DNA from: UBA11136 sp964482135
GTDB lineage: Bacteria > Pseudomonadota > Alphaproteobacteria > UBA11136
Length of the DNA stretch: 64,000 nt
Assembly: GCA_964482135.1 (NCBI GenBank)
Contig: CAYZWF010000002.1
Span: 1 to 64,000 of the forward strand
Direction of reading: 5' to 3'
Shown here piece after piece: positions 45,462 through 54,312 of this stretch. A program made the position numbers and the translations under genes. Below the pieces are notes generated by a model. That model was given only the letters and a program-made list of their open reading frames with translations. It did no database searches and was not told where the DNA came from. The number at the start of each line of letters is the position of its first letter. Positions within the stretch are counted from its first letter, which is position 1.

Positions 45462-46375
45462 GCGAACCGGTGATCAAGGGCATGAAGGATATCCCCTCGG
45501 AACACATTCTCGGCGCCGGTACCGCGCTGTGTGCCGGATGCGGAGGCCTTCAGGCATTGCACGAGATTTACGACGTGCTCGGCGAGAATACGGTGTTCGT
45601 GAATTCCGCGGGATGCATGACCCTGTTGTCGGTCTATCCTTTCACGCCGTTCCGCGGCGGCTGGCTCTATACGGCCATGGCCTCGGCTCCGGCGGGCGCG
45701 CAGGGGGTGCGCGACGCCCTGGATATCCTGCTCGCCAAGAAACGGATTACGCCTGAAGAAGATATGCAGGTGGCGGTGCTTTCCGGCGACGGGGCCACGT
45801 ACGGCATGGGGCTTGCCGCCGCCTCCTGCGCCATCGACCGCGATCTCGATTTTCTCTATGTCTGTTACGACAACGAGGGCTACGGCAATACCGGCAACCA
45901 GACCTCGGCGGGTACGCCTCATGCCAGCCGCACCGCCACCGATACCGGCACCGAAGGGGTGCCCGGTTACAAGAAGGATCTGTTCGGACTCTGGGTGGCC
46001 AACCGCCCCGCCTATGCGGCCACGGTGATCGGCGCCGAACCGCTGGACCTCGCCCGCAAGGTGGAAAAAGCCAAATCCATCAAGGGGCCGAAACTGATTC
46101 TGGCACTCTCCCCCTGTCCGGTGGGCTGGGACTATGACCCCATGGATACGCTGGACATCGGCCGCCTCGCCGTGAAGACGGGTATCTGGCCGCTGAAGGA
46201 ATTTGCCGACGGCAAGGTGGTCCATACCAAGACCCCCCATCCCCGCACCCCGGTGGAGGAATATCTCAAGCTGCAAGGCCGCTATGCCCATCTCTTTTCA
46301 CCCAAGCGCAACGAAACCCTGCTGGGTGAGATACAGGGCCGGGTGGATGCCTATTGGGACGCCGTGGGCGGTTAG
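45458..46375 (+). CDS. 2-oxoacid:ferredoxin oxidoreductase beta subunit (TPP-binding)
   Basis: 305 residues. The TPP/Mg motif starts at SGDGATYGMGLAA and continues to YDNEGYGNTGNQ. Cysteines for the [4Fe-4S] cluster include CAGCGG near residue 23. It completes the three-gene complex. The substrate (pyruvate, 2-oxoglutarate or branched-chain oxoacid) is not decided by the sequence seen here. Confidence 0.88.
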   Translation: MSEPVIKGMKDIPSEHILGAGTALCAGCGGLQALHEIYDVLGENTVFVNSAGCMTLLSVYPFTPFRGGWLYTAMASAPAGAQGVRDALDILLAKKRITPEEDMQVAVLSGDGATYGMGLAAASCAIDRDLDFLYVCYDNEGYGNTGNQTSAGTPHASRTATDTGTEGVPGYKKDLFGLWVANRPAYAATVIGAEPLDLARKVEKAKSIKGPKLILALSPCPVGWDYDPMDTLDIGRLAVKTGIWPLKEFADGKVVHTKTPHPRTPVEEYLKLQGRYAHLFSPKRNETLLGEIQGRVDAYWDAVGG

Positions 46376-46416
46376 GAGGAAAAGCCGGGCCGCGCGTGAA
46401 CGCGGGAAAGGAAGAA

Positions 46417-48147
46417 ATGACGGAACAGGGCAAAAGCTATTTCCGGCGCGGCGGCGAGGAGCCTCTTCTCGAGGTCACCATCCCCGAGCATGTGGCCGCC
46501 GTCACTGCGCGCTTTCCCGAGAGCGAGGCGGTGGTGTCTCTGCCCCAGAAAAAGCGCCTGACTTACGGAGAGCTTGATAAGGAAGTCATGGGTCTCGCCC
46601 GGGGTCTTCTTGGGCTTGGTTTCGCCAAGGGCGATCGTATCGGCATCTGGGCCACAGACAATATGGAATGGCTGTTGCTGCAGTTGGCCACTGCCCGCAT
46701 CGGCGCGGTTCTGGTCAATATCAACCCCGCCTACCGGGCGGGAGAACTGGCCTATGCCCTGAAACGCTCGGAGGTGCAGGGGGTGTTCGCCATTCCTTCC
46801 TTCCGGTCCAGCGATTACGTGGCCATGCTGGCCGAGATCGTGCCCGAACTGCGGGAAGGCGGAACCGAGATCGAGGCCGCGGAACTGCCCCATCTGCGCC
46901 GGGTGGTGCTTTATGACGCCGCCGCTCCCATGGAGACCGCGCGCCCCCATCCCGGATTCACGTTGTGGCGGGAGGTCCTGGAGGCCGGTGACGGGGTGAG
47001 CGCGGCGCAAGTGGACGCGGTGACGGAGTCTCTGGATGCCCATGATCCCATCAATATCCAGTACACCTCCGGCACCACCGGCTTTCCCAAGGCGGTGGTG
47101 CTGTCCCACCACAACATTCTCAACAACGCCTATTTCGCGGCCAAGGCCATGCGCTTTACGGAAACCGACCGGCTCTGTGTGCCGGTGCCCTTCTATCATT
47201 GTTTCGGCATGGTGCTGGCTAATCTGCTGTGTTTGTCAGTGGGCGCCTGTCTCGTTATTCCCTCGGAACATTTCGACGCGCCCTCGGTATTGAAAGCCGT
47301 GGAGGCGGAGAAATGCACCGCCGTGCACGGCGTGCCCACCATGTTCATCGCCGAGCTCGAGCACCCCGATTTCAAACGTTATGACCTCACCAGCCTGCGC
47401 ACCGGAATCATGGCCGGTGCGCCGTGCCCGCCGGAATTAATGAAACGGGTCATCAGCGAGGAACACTGCCCCGAGATTCTCATCGGCTATGGCGAAACCG
47501 AGGCCTCTCCGCTGACCCACCTCACCAGCGCCGATGACAGTTTCGAGCGCCGCACCGAAACGGTGGGCTGTAACCTCGCCCACCAGGAGGTGAAGATCGT
47601 CGATACCGACACCGGCGAGACCGTCCCCCTGGGCGCGGTGGGGGAGGTCTGTTTCCGCGGCTATCACATCATGAAGGGCTATTACGGCGACGAGGAAGCC
47701 ACCAAAAAGGCCATCGACGAGGAGGGCTGGCTCTATTCCGGCGACCTCGGAACCATGGATGAAGAGGGCTATGTGAAAATCACCGGCCGCCTCAAGGAGA
47801 TGATTATCCGTGGCGGCGAGAACATCTATCCCCGGGAAATCGAGGAGGTGATCTTCGGCCACCCCAAGGTGGTGCAGGTGGCGGTGTTCGGCGTCGATGA
47901 CGCGTTCTATGGCGAGGAGGTGATGGCCTGGGTCCAGCTTCACCCCGGCGAGGAGATGGGCGAAGAGGAGGTGCGGGAGTATTGCCGCGAACGGCTGGCC
48001 CATTTCAAGGCGCCCAAATATATCCGCTTCGTGGATGATTTCCCCATGACGGTGACCGGCAAGCTGCAGAAATTCCGCATGCGGGAAATAGCTCAAGAAG
48101 AGATGGCGGGACAGGAAATGACTGGAAAGGAAGCGGAGGCCACATGA
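46417..48147 (+). CDS. Acyl-CoA synthetase (AMP-binding, medium/long-chain type)
   Basis: About 576 residues. Adenylate-forming signatures: YTSGTTGFPKAVV (phosphate loop), GYGETEASP, WLYSGDLG and the hinge GRLKEMIIRGGENIYPREIEE. It activates a carboxylic acid to its CoA ester. The ATG at 46417 has GGAAAGGAAG upstream and is taken as the start; the open frame to 46354 overlaps the previous gene. Its stop overlaps the ATG of the next gene. In this operon it may activate branched-chain or fatty acids. Confidence 0.87.
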   Translation: MTEQGKSYFRRGGEEPLLEVTIPEHVAAVTARFPESEAVVSLPQKKRLTYGELDKEVMGLARGLLGLGFAKGDRIGIWATDNMEWLLLQLATARIGAVLVNINPAYRAGELAYALKRSEVQGVFAIPSFRSSDYVAMLAEIVPELREGGTEIEAAELPHLRRVVLYDAAAPMETARPHPGFTLWREVLEAGDGVSAAQVDAVTESLDAHDPINIQYTSGTTGFPKAVVLSHHNILNNAYFAAKAMRFTETDRLCVPVPFYHCFGMVLANLLCLSVGACLVIPSEHFDAPSVLKAVEAEKCTAVHGVPTMFIAELEHPDFKRYDLTSLRTGIMAGAPCPPELMKRVISEEHCPEILIGYGETEASPLTHLTSADDSFERRTETVGCNLAHQEVKIVDTDTGETVPLGAVGEVCFRGYHIMKGYYGDEEATKKAIDEEGWLYSGDLGTMDEEGYVKITGRLKEMIIRGGENIYPREIEEVIFGHPKVVQVAVFGVDDAFYGEEVMAWVQLHPGEEMGEEEVREYCRERLAHFKAPKYIRFVDDFPMTVTGKLQKFRMREIAQEEMAGQEMTGKEAEAT

Positions 48148-49112
48148 AGAAAATTCTGGTGACGGGAGCCCTAGGGCAGATCGGCTCGGAACTGGTGCCG
48201 GCGTTGAGGGAGCGCCATGGCGGCGGCAACGTGGTGGCCTCGGACATTCGCATGAAGCCCGGAGGCGGTGAAGTCGCAGGGGAGGGGCCCTTCGAACATC
48301 TCGATTGCACCAAGGGGCGCGAGATACGCGACCTTATCCTGCGCCATGACATCGGCACCGTTTACCATCTTGCCGCCATCCTCTCGGCGGTTGCCGAAGA
48401 ACGGCCGCAGGTGGCCTGGCACCTCAACATGGGGGGGCTTTACCGGGTGCTGGAGGCGGCGCGGCATTTCGGATGCACGGTGTTTCTGCCCAGCTCCATC
48501 GGCGCCTTCGGCCCCGCCACGCCACGGGAGAATACGCCCCAGGACACCATTCAGCGTCCCACCACCATGTACGGCGTGACCAAGGTCGCCAGTGAGTTGC
48601 TCTGCGACTATTACGCCCAGCGTTTCGGCGTGGATACGCGGGGGCTGCGGCTGCCCGGCCTTATCTCCCATGTGGCGTTGCCGGGCGGGGGAACCACCGA
48701 TTACGCCGTTGAAATGTTTTACCAGGCCATCCGTTACGGCCAGTACCGCTGTTTCCTCAAAGCCGATACCCGGCTCGACATGATGTATATGCCCGACGCT
48801 GTCAGGGCCATGATCGAGGTCATGGCGGCGGACCCGGCGCAGCTGGTCCACCGCAATGCCTTTAACGTGACGGCCATGAGTTTCACGCCGCGGGAACTGG
48901 CGGGGGAGATCGCCAAGCATATCCCCGGCTTCACCGTCGAATATGATGTGGACCCCATCCGCCAGGCGATCGCCGATTCGTGGCCGCAATCCATGGATGA
49001 CTCCGCCGCCCGCCAAGAGTGGGGATGGGAGCCCCATTATGATCTGCACTCCATGACCGGCCATATGCTGGAGGAACTCCGCAAAAAGCTCGGGATACCG
49101 GCCACAGAATAA
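48144..49112 (+). CDS. tdh: L-threonine 3-dehydrogenase, short-chain (epimerase-like) type
   Basis: 322 residues of the extended SDR/epimerase fold: NAD motif VTGALGQIG, the SSIGAFG strand and the catalytic YGVTK. The zinc-independent threonine dehydrogenases of this fold oxidise threonine to 2-amino-3-ketobutyrate. The assignment over a sugar epimerase rests on the segments HLNMGGLYRVLEAAR and PRENTPQDTIQRPTTMYG and on the kbl-like gene 31 bases downstream. Confidence 0.82.
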   Translation: MKKILVTGALGQIGSELVPALRERHGGGNVVASDIRMKPGGGEVAGEGPFEHLDCTKGREIRDLILRHDIGTVYHLAAILSAVAEERPQVAWHLNMGGLYRVLEAARHFGCTVFLPSSIGAFGPATPRENTPQDTIQRPTTMYGVTKVASELLCDYYAQRFGVDTRGLRLPGLISHVALPGGGTTDYAVEMFYQAIRYGQYRCFLKADTRLDMMYMPDAVRAMIEVMAADPAQLVHRNAFNVTAMSFTPRELAGEIAKHIPGFTVEYDVDPIRQAIADSWPQSMDDSAARQEWGWEPHYDLHSMTGHMLEELRKKLGIPATE

Positions 49113-49143
49113 ATTCAGAATAAATACAGCGAGGAAGAACCAC

Positions 49144-50388
49144 ATGCCCCACCAACGAATCGCCAAGCTGTTGTCTTCGGAGCTCGGGGACATGGAGAAA
49201 AGCGCCGCCGCCAAGGGCCGCGAGACCGTCTTTAGCGCCGTGATCCCGGCGGCTGAGGGAAACGGCCCGCGCTTCATCCTCGAGGGGGAAGGGGAGGCCC
49301 GGTTTCTGAGGATGAATTCCAACAGCTATCTCGGCATGTCCCTGAACCCGGACGTCATGGCGGCCGGGGAAGAGGCGGTACGGACCTATGGCGCAGGGCC
49401 GGGTGCGGTGCGTTTCATCAGCGGCACCTGGGCGCCGCATATTGAACTGGAACGCCGGTTGGCCGATTTTCACGGCCGTGACAGCGCCATGATCTTCAGC
49501 TCGGCCTATGCCGCCATGATGGGAATCCTGCCGCCGTTGATTACGCTGGAGACGGCGGTGATCAGCGACGAACTCAATCACAACTGCATCATCAACGCTC
49601 TGCGCCTGGCGCGGCCCGGAGAAAAAAAGGTCTACCCCCATCTCGACTTGGGCCAATTGGAGGCGCGGCTGAAAGAGGCGGCGAGCACCTGCCGCCGCGC
49701 CATTATCGTTACGGACGGGATTTTCAGTATGCGCGGCGACCACGCCCCGCTGGCCGGAATCATGGAACTGGCGCGCCGTTATGACGACGCCTTCACCGAG
49801 AACGTTCTTGTGGTGGTGGACGATTCACACGGCGTCGGCGCCTTCGGCGCAACCGGACGCGGCAGTGAGGAATATACCGGCTGTGGAGAGGCGGATATCC
49901 TGTTGGCGACCCTGGGCAAGGCGATCGGCGTCAATGGCGGCTATGTGGTGGCGAGCCGGACCCTTACCGACTATTTGCGGGAAAAGTCCCCCTTCTATGT
50001 GTATTCCAATCCCATCACTCCGGGCGAAGCGGCGGCGGCGGCGCGGTCGCTGGAGATTCTCGACAGTCCCCGGGGGCTGGCGCTGCTGGATCATCTGCGG
50101 GCCATGACCGCGCGCTTCGAGGCCGGTCTTCGCCAGCGGGGGTTCGAGACCATTCCCGGCGAACATCCCGGCGCGCATCCCATAGTGCCCCTGATGACCC
50201 GGGATACCGACCGCACCCTGGCCTTGGTCCGCCATCTGAAAAGCCACGGCATCCTCGCCACCGCCATCCACTATCCCGTTGTGCCCCGTGGTGACGAGGA
50301 AATCCGTTTTCAGATTTCCGCGGACCATACCGAGGCCGATATTGATCTGGTTCTCGACGCCTTGGAGGGGGCGTTGGCGGAGTCTTGA
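49144..50388 (+). CDS. kbl: 2-amino-3-ketobutyrate CoA ligase (glycine C-acetyltransferase)
   Basis: 414 residues of the alpha-oxoamine synthase family (PLP). Seen: NSNSYLGMS, the segment VRFISGTWAPHIELERRLA typical of Kbl, VDDSHGVGAFG, and the PLP lysine in LATLGKAIG. It cleaves 2-amino-3-ketobutyrate with CoA to glycine and acetyl-CoA, completing threonine degradation with the preceding dehydrogenase. Serine palmitoyltransferase is the main alternative in this family but is less likely from the context. The end lies one base from the convergent methyltransferase gene. Confidence 0.85.
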   Translation: MPHQRIAKLLSSELGDMEKSAAAKGRETVFSAVIPAAEGNGPRFILEGEGEARFLRMNSNSYLGMSLNPDVMAAGEEAVRTYGAGPGAVRFISGTWAPHIELERRLADFHGRDSAMIFSSAYAAMMGILPPLITLETAVISDELNHNCIINALRLARPGEKKVYPHLDLGQLEARLKEAASTCRRAIIVTDGIFSMRGDHAPLAGIMELARRYDDAFTENVLVVVDDSHGVGAFGATGRGSEEYTGCGEADILLATLGKAIGVNGGYVVASRTLTDYLREKSPFYVYSNPITPGEAAAAARSLEILDSPRGLALLDHLRAMTARFEAGLRQRGFETIPGEHPGAHPIVPLMTRDTDRTLALVRHLKSHGILATAIHYPVVPRGDEEIRFQISADHTEADIDLVLDALEGALAES

Positions 50389-50389
50389 C

Positions 50390-51166
50390 TTAGCGCATGG
50401 AGCGCCAGGACTTGCGGGCCTCGTCGGAAATGCCGCCGGAATAGTAGCCCTGGAAAGGAATGCGGAACTCGGATTCCTCCGCGTTTTTCCTGAAGATAGC
50501 CAGAAGCATGGCATTCTCGGGTAGTTTGCCCGCCTTGATAAATTCCAGCACCGCATCGCGGTCCGGGAATTGGTGAATCTCGAAGGGATTCGCGGCGCCC
50601 GCAAAAAACCACATGTCATAGTTATTGGCGCGCGCCAGATCGAAGAACAGGGTGGGCTGGAAATTAACGAAGCCGTGATCCACCCAGCCGCTGATGAGCG
50701 GACCTTCGTGAATCATGAGCCCGCCGGGGCGCGTGTATTGGTGCATGGAGGCGAACACCTGGCCGTAATTGAAGACGTGTTCGGCGGTGCCGTTATTGAT
50801 GGTGACGTCAAAGGCGGTATCCAGGTCCAGGGGATGGTTGAGATCGTGCCTGAGGCAGGCATCGGTGCCGTTGAGGTCGATGGCGGTGACTTCGCGGCAA
50901 CCGTAAAACAGGTCGTAATAGACCTTGGCGATGTCGAAGGGCCGGGTTTCCGTTTCCCCGGCCACCGCCGTTTCCAGACGCGCGCTCAGACGGTCGCGTT
51001 CCCCGGGGTCTTCGATAAGCGTACGGATGTCCTCAAGAAGGGTTTCGGTAGGGACGTCGCCGTACCAGTTAGCCTCGCCGAATTCCAGCACCGCAGCATC
51101 CTTGGGCAGGATTCCCTCCTGAAAAAACGTGCGGGTCACGGTATAGGTGATGCGGGAGATAGCCAT
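50390..51166 (-). CDS. SAM-dependent methyltransferase-like protein
   Basis: 258 residues of a class I methyltransferase-like fold. A glycine-poor motif I is seen in AVLEFGEANWYGD, followed by VTAIDLNG (motif II) and FDVTINNGTAEH (motif IV region). The substrate is unknown. It is the last gene of the minus-strand inositol and phospholipid cluster, 52 bases after the flippase gene, so a lipid headgroup or glycan substrate is possible. Confidence 0.65.
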   Translation of the reverse strand: MAISRITYTVTRTFFQEGILPKDAAVLEFGEANWYGDVPTETLLEDIRTLIEDPGERDRLSARLETAVAGETETRPFDIAKVYYDLFYGCREVTAIDLNGTDACLRHDLNHPLDLDTAFDVTINNGTAEHVFNYGQVFASMHQYTRPGGLMIHEGPLISGWVDHGFVNFQPTLFFDLARANNYDMWFFAGAANPFEIHQFPDRDAVLEFIKAGKLPENAMLLAIFRKNAEESEFRIPFQGYYSGGISDEARKSWRSMR

Positions 51167-51218
51167 GTTGAGTCACATAGTATGCCTTAAGCGGTTTCCG
51201 TCTTAAGTAGATTCTTCT

Positions 51219-52214
51219 CTATGTAATTTCTTCCGGGGGGAGTTTGGTGGGGATGGAATAGCGCCAGGCAATCAGGAATCCCCAGACGATCCATATAATT
51301 TCCCGCAACCGCCGCACCAGCGCCACCGCCAGGCCCAGGGACGGTTGGCCGGTGATGGGGGTGATAATCAGTACCATGGCCCCTTCCTGGACGCCGATTC
51401 CGGCGGGGATGAAAAATGCCCCGGCGCGCACCAGCTCCACCACCGCTTCGATGCACCATGCCTCGGCCATGGAGACGGGGTGGCCGAAAAACCATAAGAT
51501 GAGATAAAGCTCCACCGCGCCCAGAACCCAATTGGCGAAGGTCAATGCCAGCGCCAGGGCGAATTTTCCGTGATCGCCGGCGTAGCTTTCCACCAGCCGG
51601 TTGTCCAAATCCTGGATGTGATGGAGCACCTCGGCCAGGCGCCGCCCGAAGCGCCGCCGCGAGAGCCATTCCCAGACGGCGGAGGTTACCTTCAGACGCT
51701 GCACGGCAAAGACCGCCGCGATCCCCACTATCAGAACCGTCAGGCCGATGGCGGCGGCCAGTTCATAAGCCGGGGACAGATAGCCGTAAGCGATGGTGAG
51801 AGCCAGCCCGCCGCACAGGAAAACCACCAGGGCCATCAAATTCGCCGTCTTGGCCACCACCAGGGAGGCCACCCCTTCGCGGTAGTCGAGGCCGAGAAAT
51901 TTCTTCATCAGCACGGCTTTGACCGGTTCCCCGGCAAGACCGACGAAGGGGGTTACCCGGTTCACCGCCGCACCCACCATGCGCACCTTCCAGAGGGCGT
52001 AAAACCACGGCCAGTCACGCCGGAAGGGGCGGATCAGATACTGCCAGGACAGGGTATCGGCGAGGAAGGCGGCCATATAGACGCCGAGAACCGCCAAGAG
52101 CCCCCATTTGAGGTGCTCCATGTGACCGGCCACCGCGCTCAGGTCGGTTTTGACCACGATGGCGGTGAGTAACGCCAGGCCCAGCAGCAGAAACAGTATA
52201 CGCAGCACCTTCAT
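51219..52214 (-). CDS. UPF0104 / AglD-HpnL-type membrane protein, possible lipid flippase
   Basis: About 331 residues with eight or so membrane helices, of the lysylphosphatidylglycerol-synthetase-like transmembrane family. Characteristic segments: RVTPFVGLAGEPVKAVLM and the late IPAGIGVQEGAM. Members such as HpnL-like proteins are linked to moving lipids across membranes. The ATG at 52214 lies 12 bases after the preceding gene; the longer open frame upstream only mirrors that gene. Confidence 0.8.
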   Translation of the reverse strand: MKVLRILFLLLGLALLTAIVVKTDLSAVAGHMEHLKWGLLAVLGVYMAAFLADTLSWQYLIRPFRRDWPWFYALWKVRMVGAAVNRVTPFVGLAGEPVKAVLMKKFLGLDYREGVASLVVAKTANLMALVVFLCGGLALTIAYGYLSPAYELAAAIGLTVLIVGIAAVFAVQRLKVTSAVWEWLSRRRFGRRLAEVLHHIQDLDNRLVESYAGDHGKFALALALTFANWVLGAVELYLILWFFGHPVSMAEAWCIEAVVELVRAGAFFIPAGIGVQEGAMVLIITPITGQPSLGLAVALVRRLREIIWIVWGFLIAWRYSIPTKLPPEEIT

Positions 52215-52225
52215 GGGGGGTGGAC

Positions 52226-52939
52226 CTATACGTGGTGGCGGCGGAAGCCCTTGACGAACTGGAGCATCCAGTAAGCTTGCGCGCCCAGCGCGCCGGTGGG
52301 AAGCAGAATCCACAAGGAATCGGCAAGGGCCAGGGCGAGAACGATGAAACAGAAGTCGGTGCGGATCACCCGCGAGACGTAAATGGAACGGTCGGTGGAG
52401 GAGTCCTCGGGTCCGTCTTCCACGAAGCTGCCTTCGCCGCCACCGATGGTGATGCCGCTGTCGCGCAGACAATCAATGGCGTAGTTGACGGTTCCACCCG
52501 CCGCCGCGATGACACCGCACCACAGCCAGAAGGATTCTTCCGTTCGCGCTCTGATCCCGGCGCCCAGCGCGATAAAGAGCGCGCCGTGCACCACCCAGTC
52601 GACGAAGGTATCGAAGCGTTTGCCGAAATCGGAGGTGAGATTTTTAAGCCGCGCAACCTCGCCGTCGCAGTTATCGAGAACGTAACAGGCGATGAAAAAT
52701 GCCGCACCCGTCAGGGTGGCCCTGGGCCCGCTGTACTGGAACAGCCATGCCGCCAACAGTCCGAAGACCAGGGAGATGGCGGTGATCTGGTTGGGCGTCA
52801 ACGGCGAACGGTAAAGCGCCGGGGTGGAAATGTAAGAGAGGTGGCGGACCAGGGGGAAAAGCCTTCGCGGGGGGGGTAAAAGTTCCCCCGGGGGGCTGTC
52901 GGGATGCGCCTCGTTCATGTCCTGGCCGTCAGTATTCAC
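52226..52939 (-). CDS. CDP-alcohol phosphatidyltransferase (1)
   Basis: 237 residues, about six membrane helices. It has a perfect CDP-alcohol phosphotransferase motif, DNCDGEVAR-x8-G-x3-D-x3-D (about 89-114), with all four metal-binding aspartates. It joins an alcohol to a phosphoryl group from a CDP-activated donor. The GTG start is three bases after the inositol-phosphate synthase gene; an in-frame ATG seven codons later is an alternative. Together with the neighbouring synthase an inositol-containing product is likely. Confidence 0.85.
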   Translation of the reverse strand: MNTDGQDMNEAHPDSPPGELLPPPRRLFPLVRHLSYISTPALYRSPLTPNQITAISLVFGLLAAWLFQYSGPRATLTGAAFFIACYVLDNCDGEVARLKNLTSDFGKRFDTFVDWVVHGALFIALGAGIRARTEESFWLWCGVIAAAGGTVNYAIDCLRDSGITIGGGEGSFVEDGPEDSSTDRSIYVSRVIRTDFCFIVLALALADSLWILLPTGALGAQAYWMLQFVKGFRRHHV

Positions 52940-52942
52940 GCA

Positions 52943-54298
52943 TCAACGGACAATGAGTTTTTCAACATTTTCCCCAAGATCCGATTGATCGAGCGCCTCT
53001 TCCTCGGCTAAGGCGCGCAGCATGTTGGTCAGCATCAGGTGCTGGACGAACAGGTCGTTCTGGGGTTCCTGGGAATCGGGCATGGTGGGCGCCTTGTAAT
53101 AGAAGGACAGCCATTCCTGAATGCCGTTGAGGCAGGCGCGCTGTGCCAGGTCCATGAAAAGGATCAAATCGAGGGCAATGGGGGCGGCGAGGATGGAATC
53201 CCGGCACAGGAAATTGACCTTTATCTGCATGGACTGGCCCAGCCATCCCTGGATGTCGATATTGTCCCAGCCTTCCTTGGCGTCGCCACGGGGCGGGTAA
53301 TAATCGATGCGGATCTTATGGTGGTAGTCGCCGTAAAGTTCGGGATAGAGATCGGGCTGGAGGATGGAATCCAGCACCCGGCCCTTGGAGGATTCCTTGG
53401 CCTTGAAAGAACCGGAATCGTCCAGGACCTCGCCGTCCTTGTTGCCGATGATGTTGGTGGAATACCAGCCTTCCAGGCCCAGCATGCGGGCTTGCAGGCC
53501 CGGCGCGACGACAGTCTTCATCATGGTCTGGCCGGTTTTGAAATCGCGCCCGCTGATGGCCACACCCTTTCTGTTGGCGAGATCGATGAGGGCAGGAATT
53601 TCCACCGAAAAGTTCGGCGCGCCGTTGGCATAGGGAATGCCGCACATGAGGGAGGCATAGGCGTAGATCATGGAGGGCGCGATCTCGGGGGCGTTGTCGC
53701 GGAGGCCCTGTTCGAAGGCTTCCAGCGTCTGGTGAACCGGTCCCGGTTCCGAATAAACCTCCGTGGAGCCGCACCAGAGCATCACCGCGCGCTCGAGGTC
53801 GTTATCGGCAAGGAACTTCTTGATATCGTCCATCAGCGCCTTGGCCAGGTCCATTTTGCTGGCGCCGGTTTTCACATGGGTGCCCTTGAGATTACGCACA
53901 TAAGCCTGGTCGAAAACGCCGCGCCACGGCGCGATGGCTTCGAGCTCGCGGCGCACATTCGACAGCATGTCATGGCCGAGGACGCCCGCGTTGCACGCCG
54001 TCTGGTAGGCATTTTCAGGCGTGATGTCCCAACCGCCGAATACCAGGTCACTGGGTTCCGCCAGGTGAACCAGATCCTTGATGGCGACGTAACGGGGAGT
54101 CTCGCCGTTGCCGATCTGGATCTTCTGCATCTGGGTTAGGGATCCGATAGGCCGCCCTTGTCCTTTCGCAACGAGGTTCACGCCGGCGATAAGGGTGGTG
54201 GCGACCGCCCCCATGCCGGGAATGAGAACGCCGAGACGGCCCTTGGGCGGAGCAATGCCCGCGCTTTGTTTCAAAGGGGGAGTGGTTGGCTTATTCAT
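52943..54298 (-). CDS. ino1: Myo-inositol-1-phosphate synthase
   Basis: 451 residues. Converts glucose 6-phosphate to L-myo-inositol 1-phosphate with NAD+. Family segments: GWDITPENAYQTA, FSVEIPALIDLANRKG, SGRDFKTGQTMMKT, TNIIGNKDGEVL and DSILAAPIALDL. It resembles the prokaryotic/eukaryotic type with a glycine-rich N-terminus (VLIPGMGAVATT). It lies between two CDP-alcohol phosphatidyltransferases in a tight operon. Inositol synthesis is uncommon in alphaproteobacteria. Confidence 0.93.
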   Translation of the reverse strand: MNKPTTPPLKQSAGIAPPKGRLGVLIPGMGAVATTLIAGVNLVAKGQGRPIGSLTQMQKIQIGNGETPRYVAIKDLVHLAEPSDLVFGGWDITPENAYQTACNAGVLGHDMLSNVRRELEAIAPWRGVFDQAYVRNLKGTHVKTGASKMDLAKALMDDIKKFLADNDLERAVMLWCGSTEVYSEPGPVHQTLEAFEQGLRDNAPEIAPSMIYAYASLMCGIPYANGAPNFSVEIPALIDLANRKGVAISGRDFKTGQTMMKTVVAPGLQARMLGLEGWYSTNIIGNKDGEVLDDSGSFKAKESSKGRVLDSILQPDLYPELYGDYHHKIRIDYYPPRGDAKEGWDNIDIQGWLGQSMQIKVNFLCRDSILAAPIALDLILFMDLAQRACLNGIQEWLSFYYKAPTMPDSQEPQNDLFVQHLMLTNMLRALAEEEALDQSDLGENVEKLIVR

Positions 54299-54312
54299 GG
54301 AAAACCTATTTA

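Noticed and set aside
49144..50388. Serine palmitoyltransferase of a sphingolipid cluster next to the inositol genes
   Set aside because: Sequence segments and the preceding threonine dehydrogenase fit Kbl better, and the gene belongs to the opposite-strand operon.
52215..52472. Extended N-terminus of the UPF0104 protein
   Set aside because: It is the preceding transferase gene read in another frame, rich in Arg and His.
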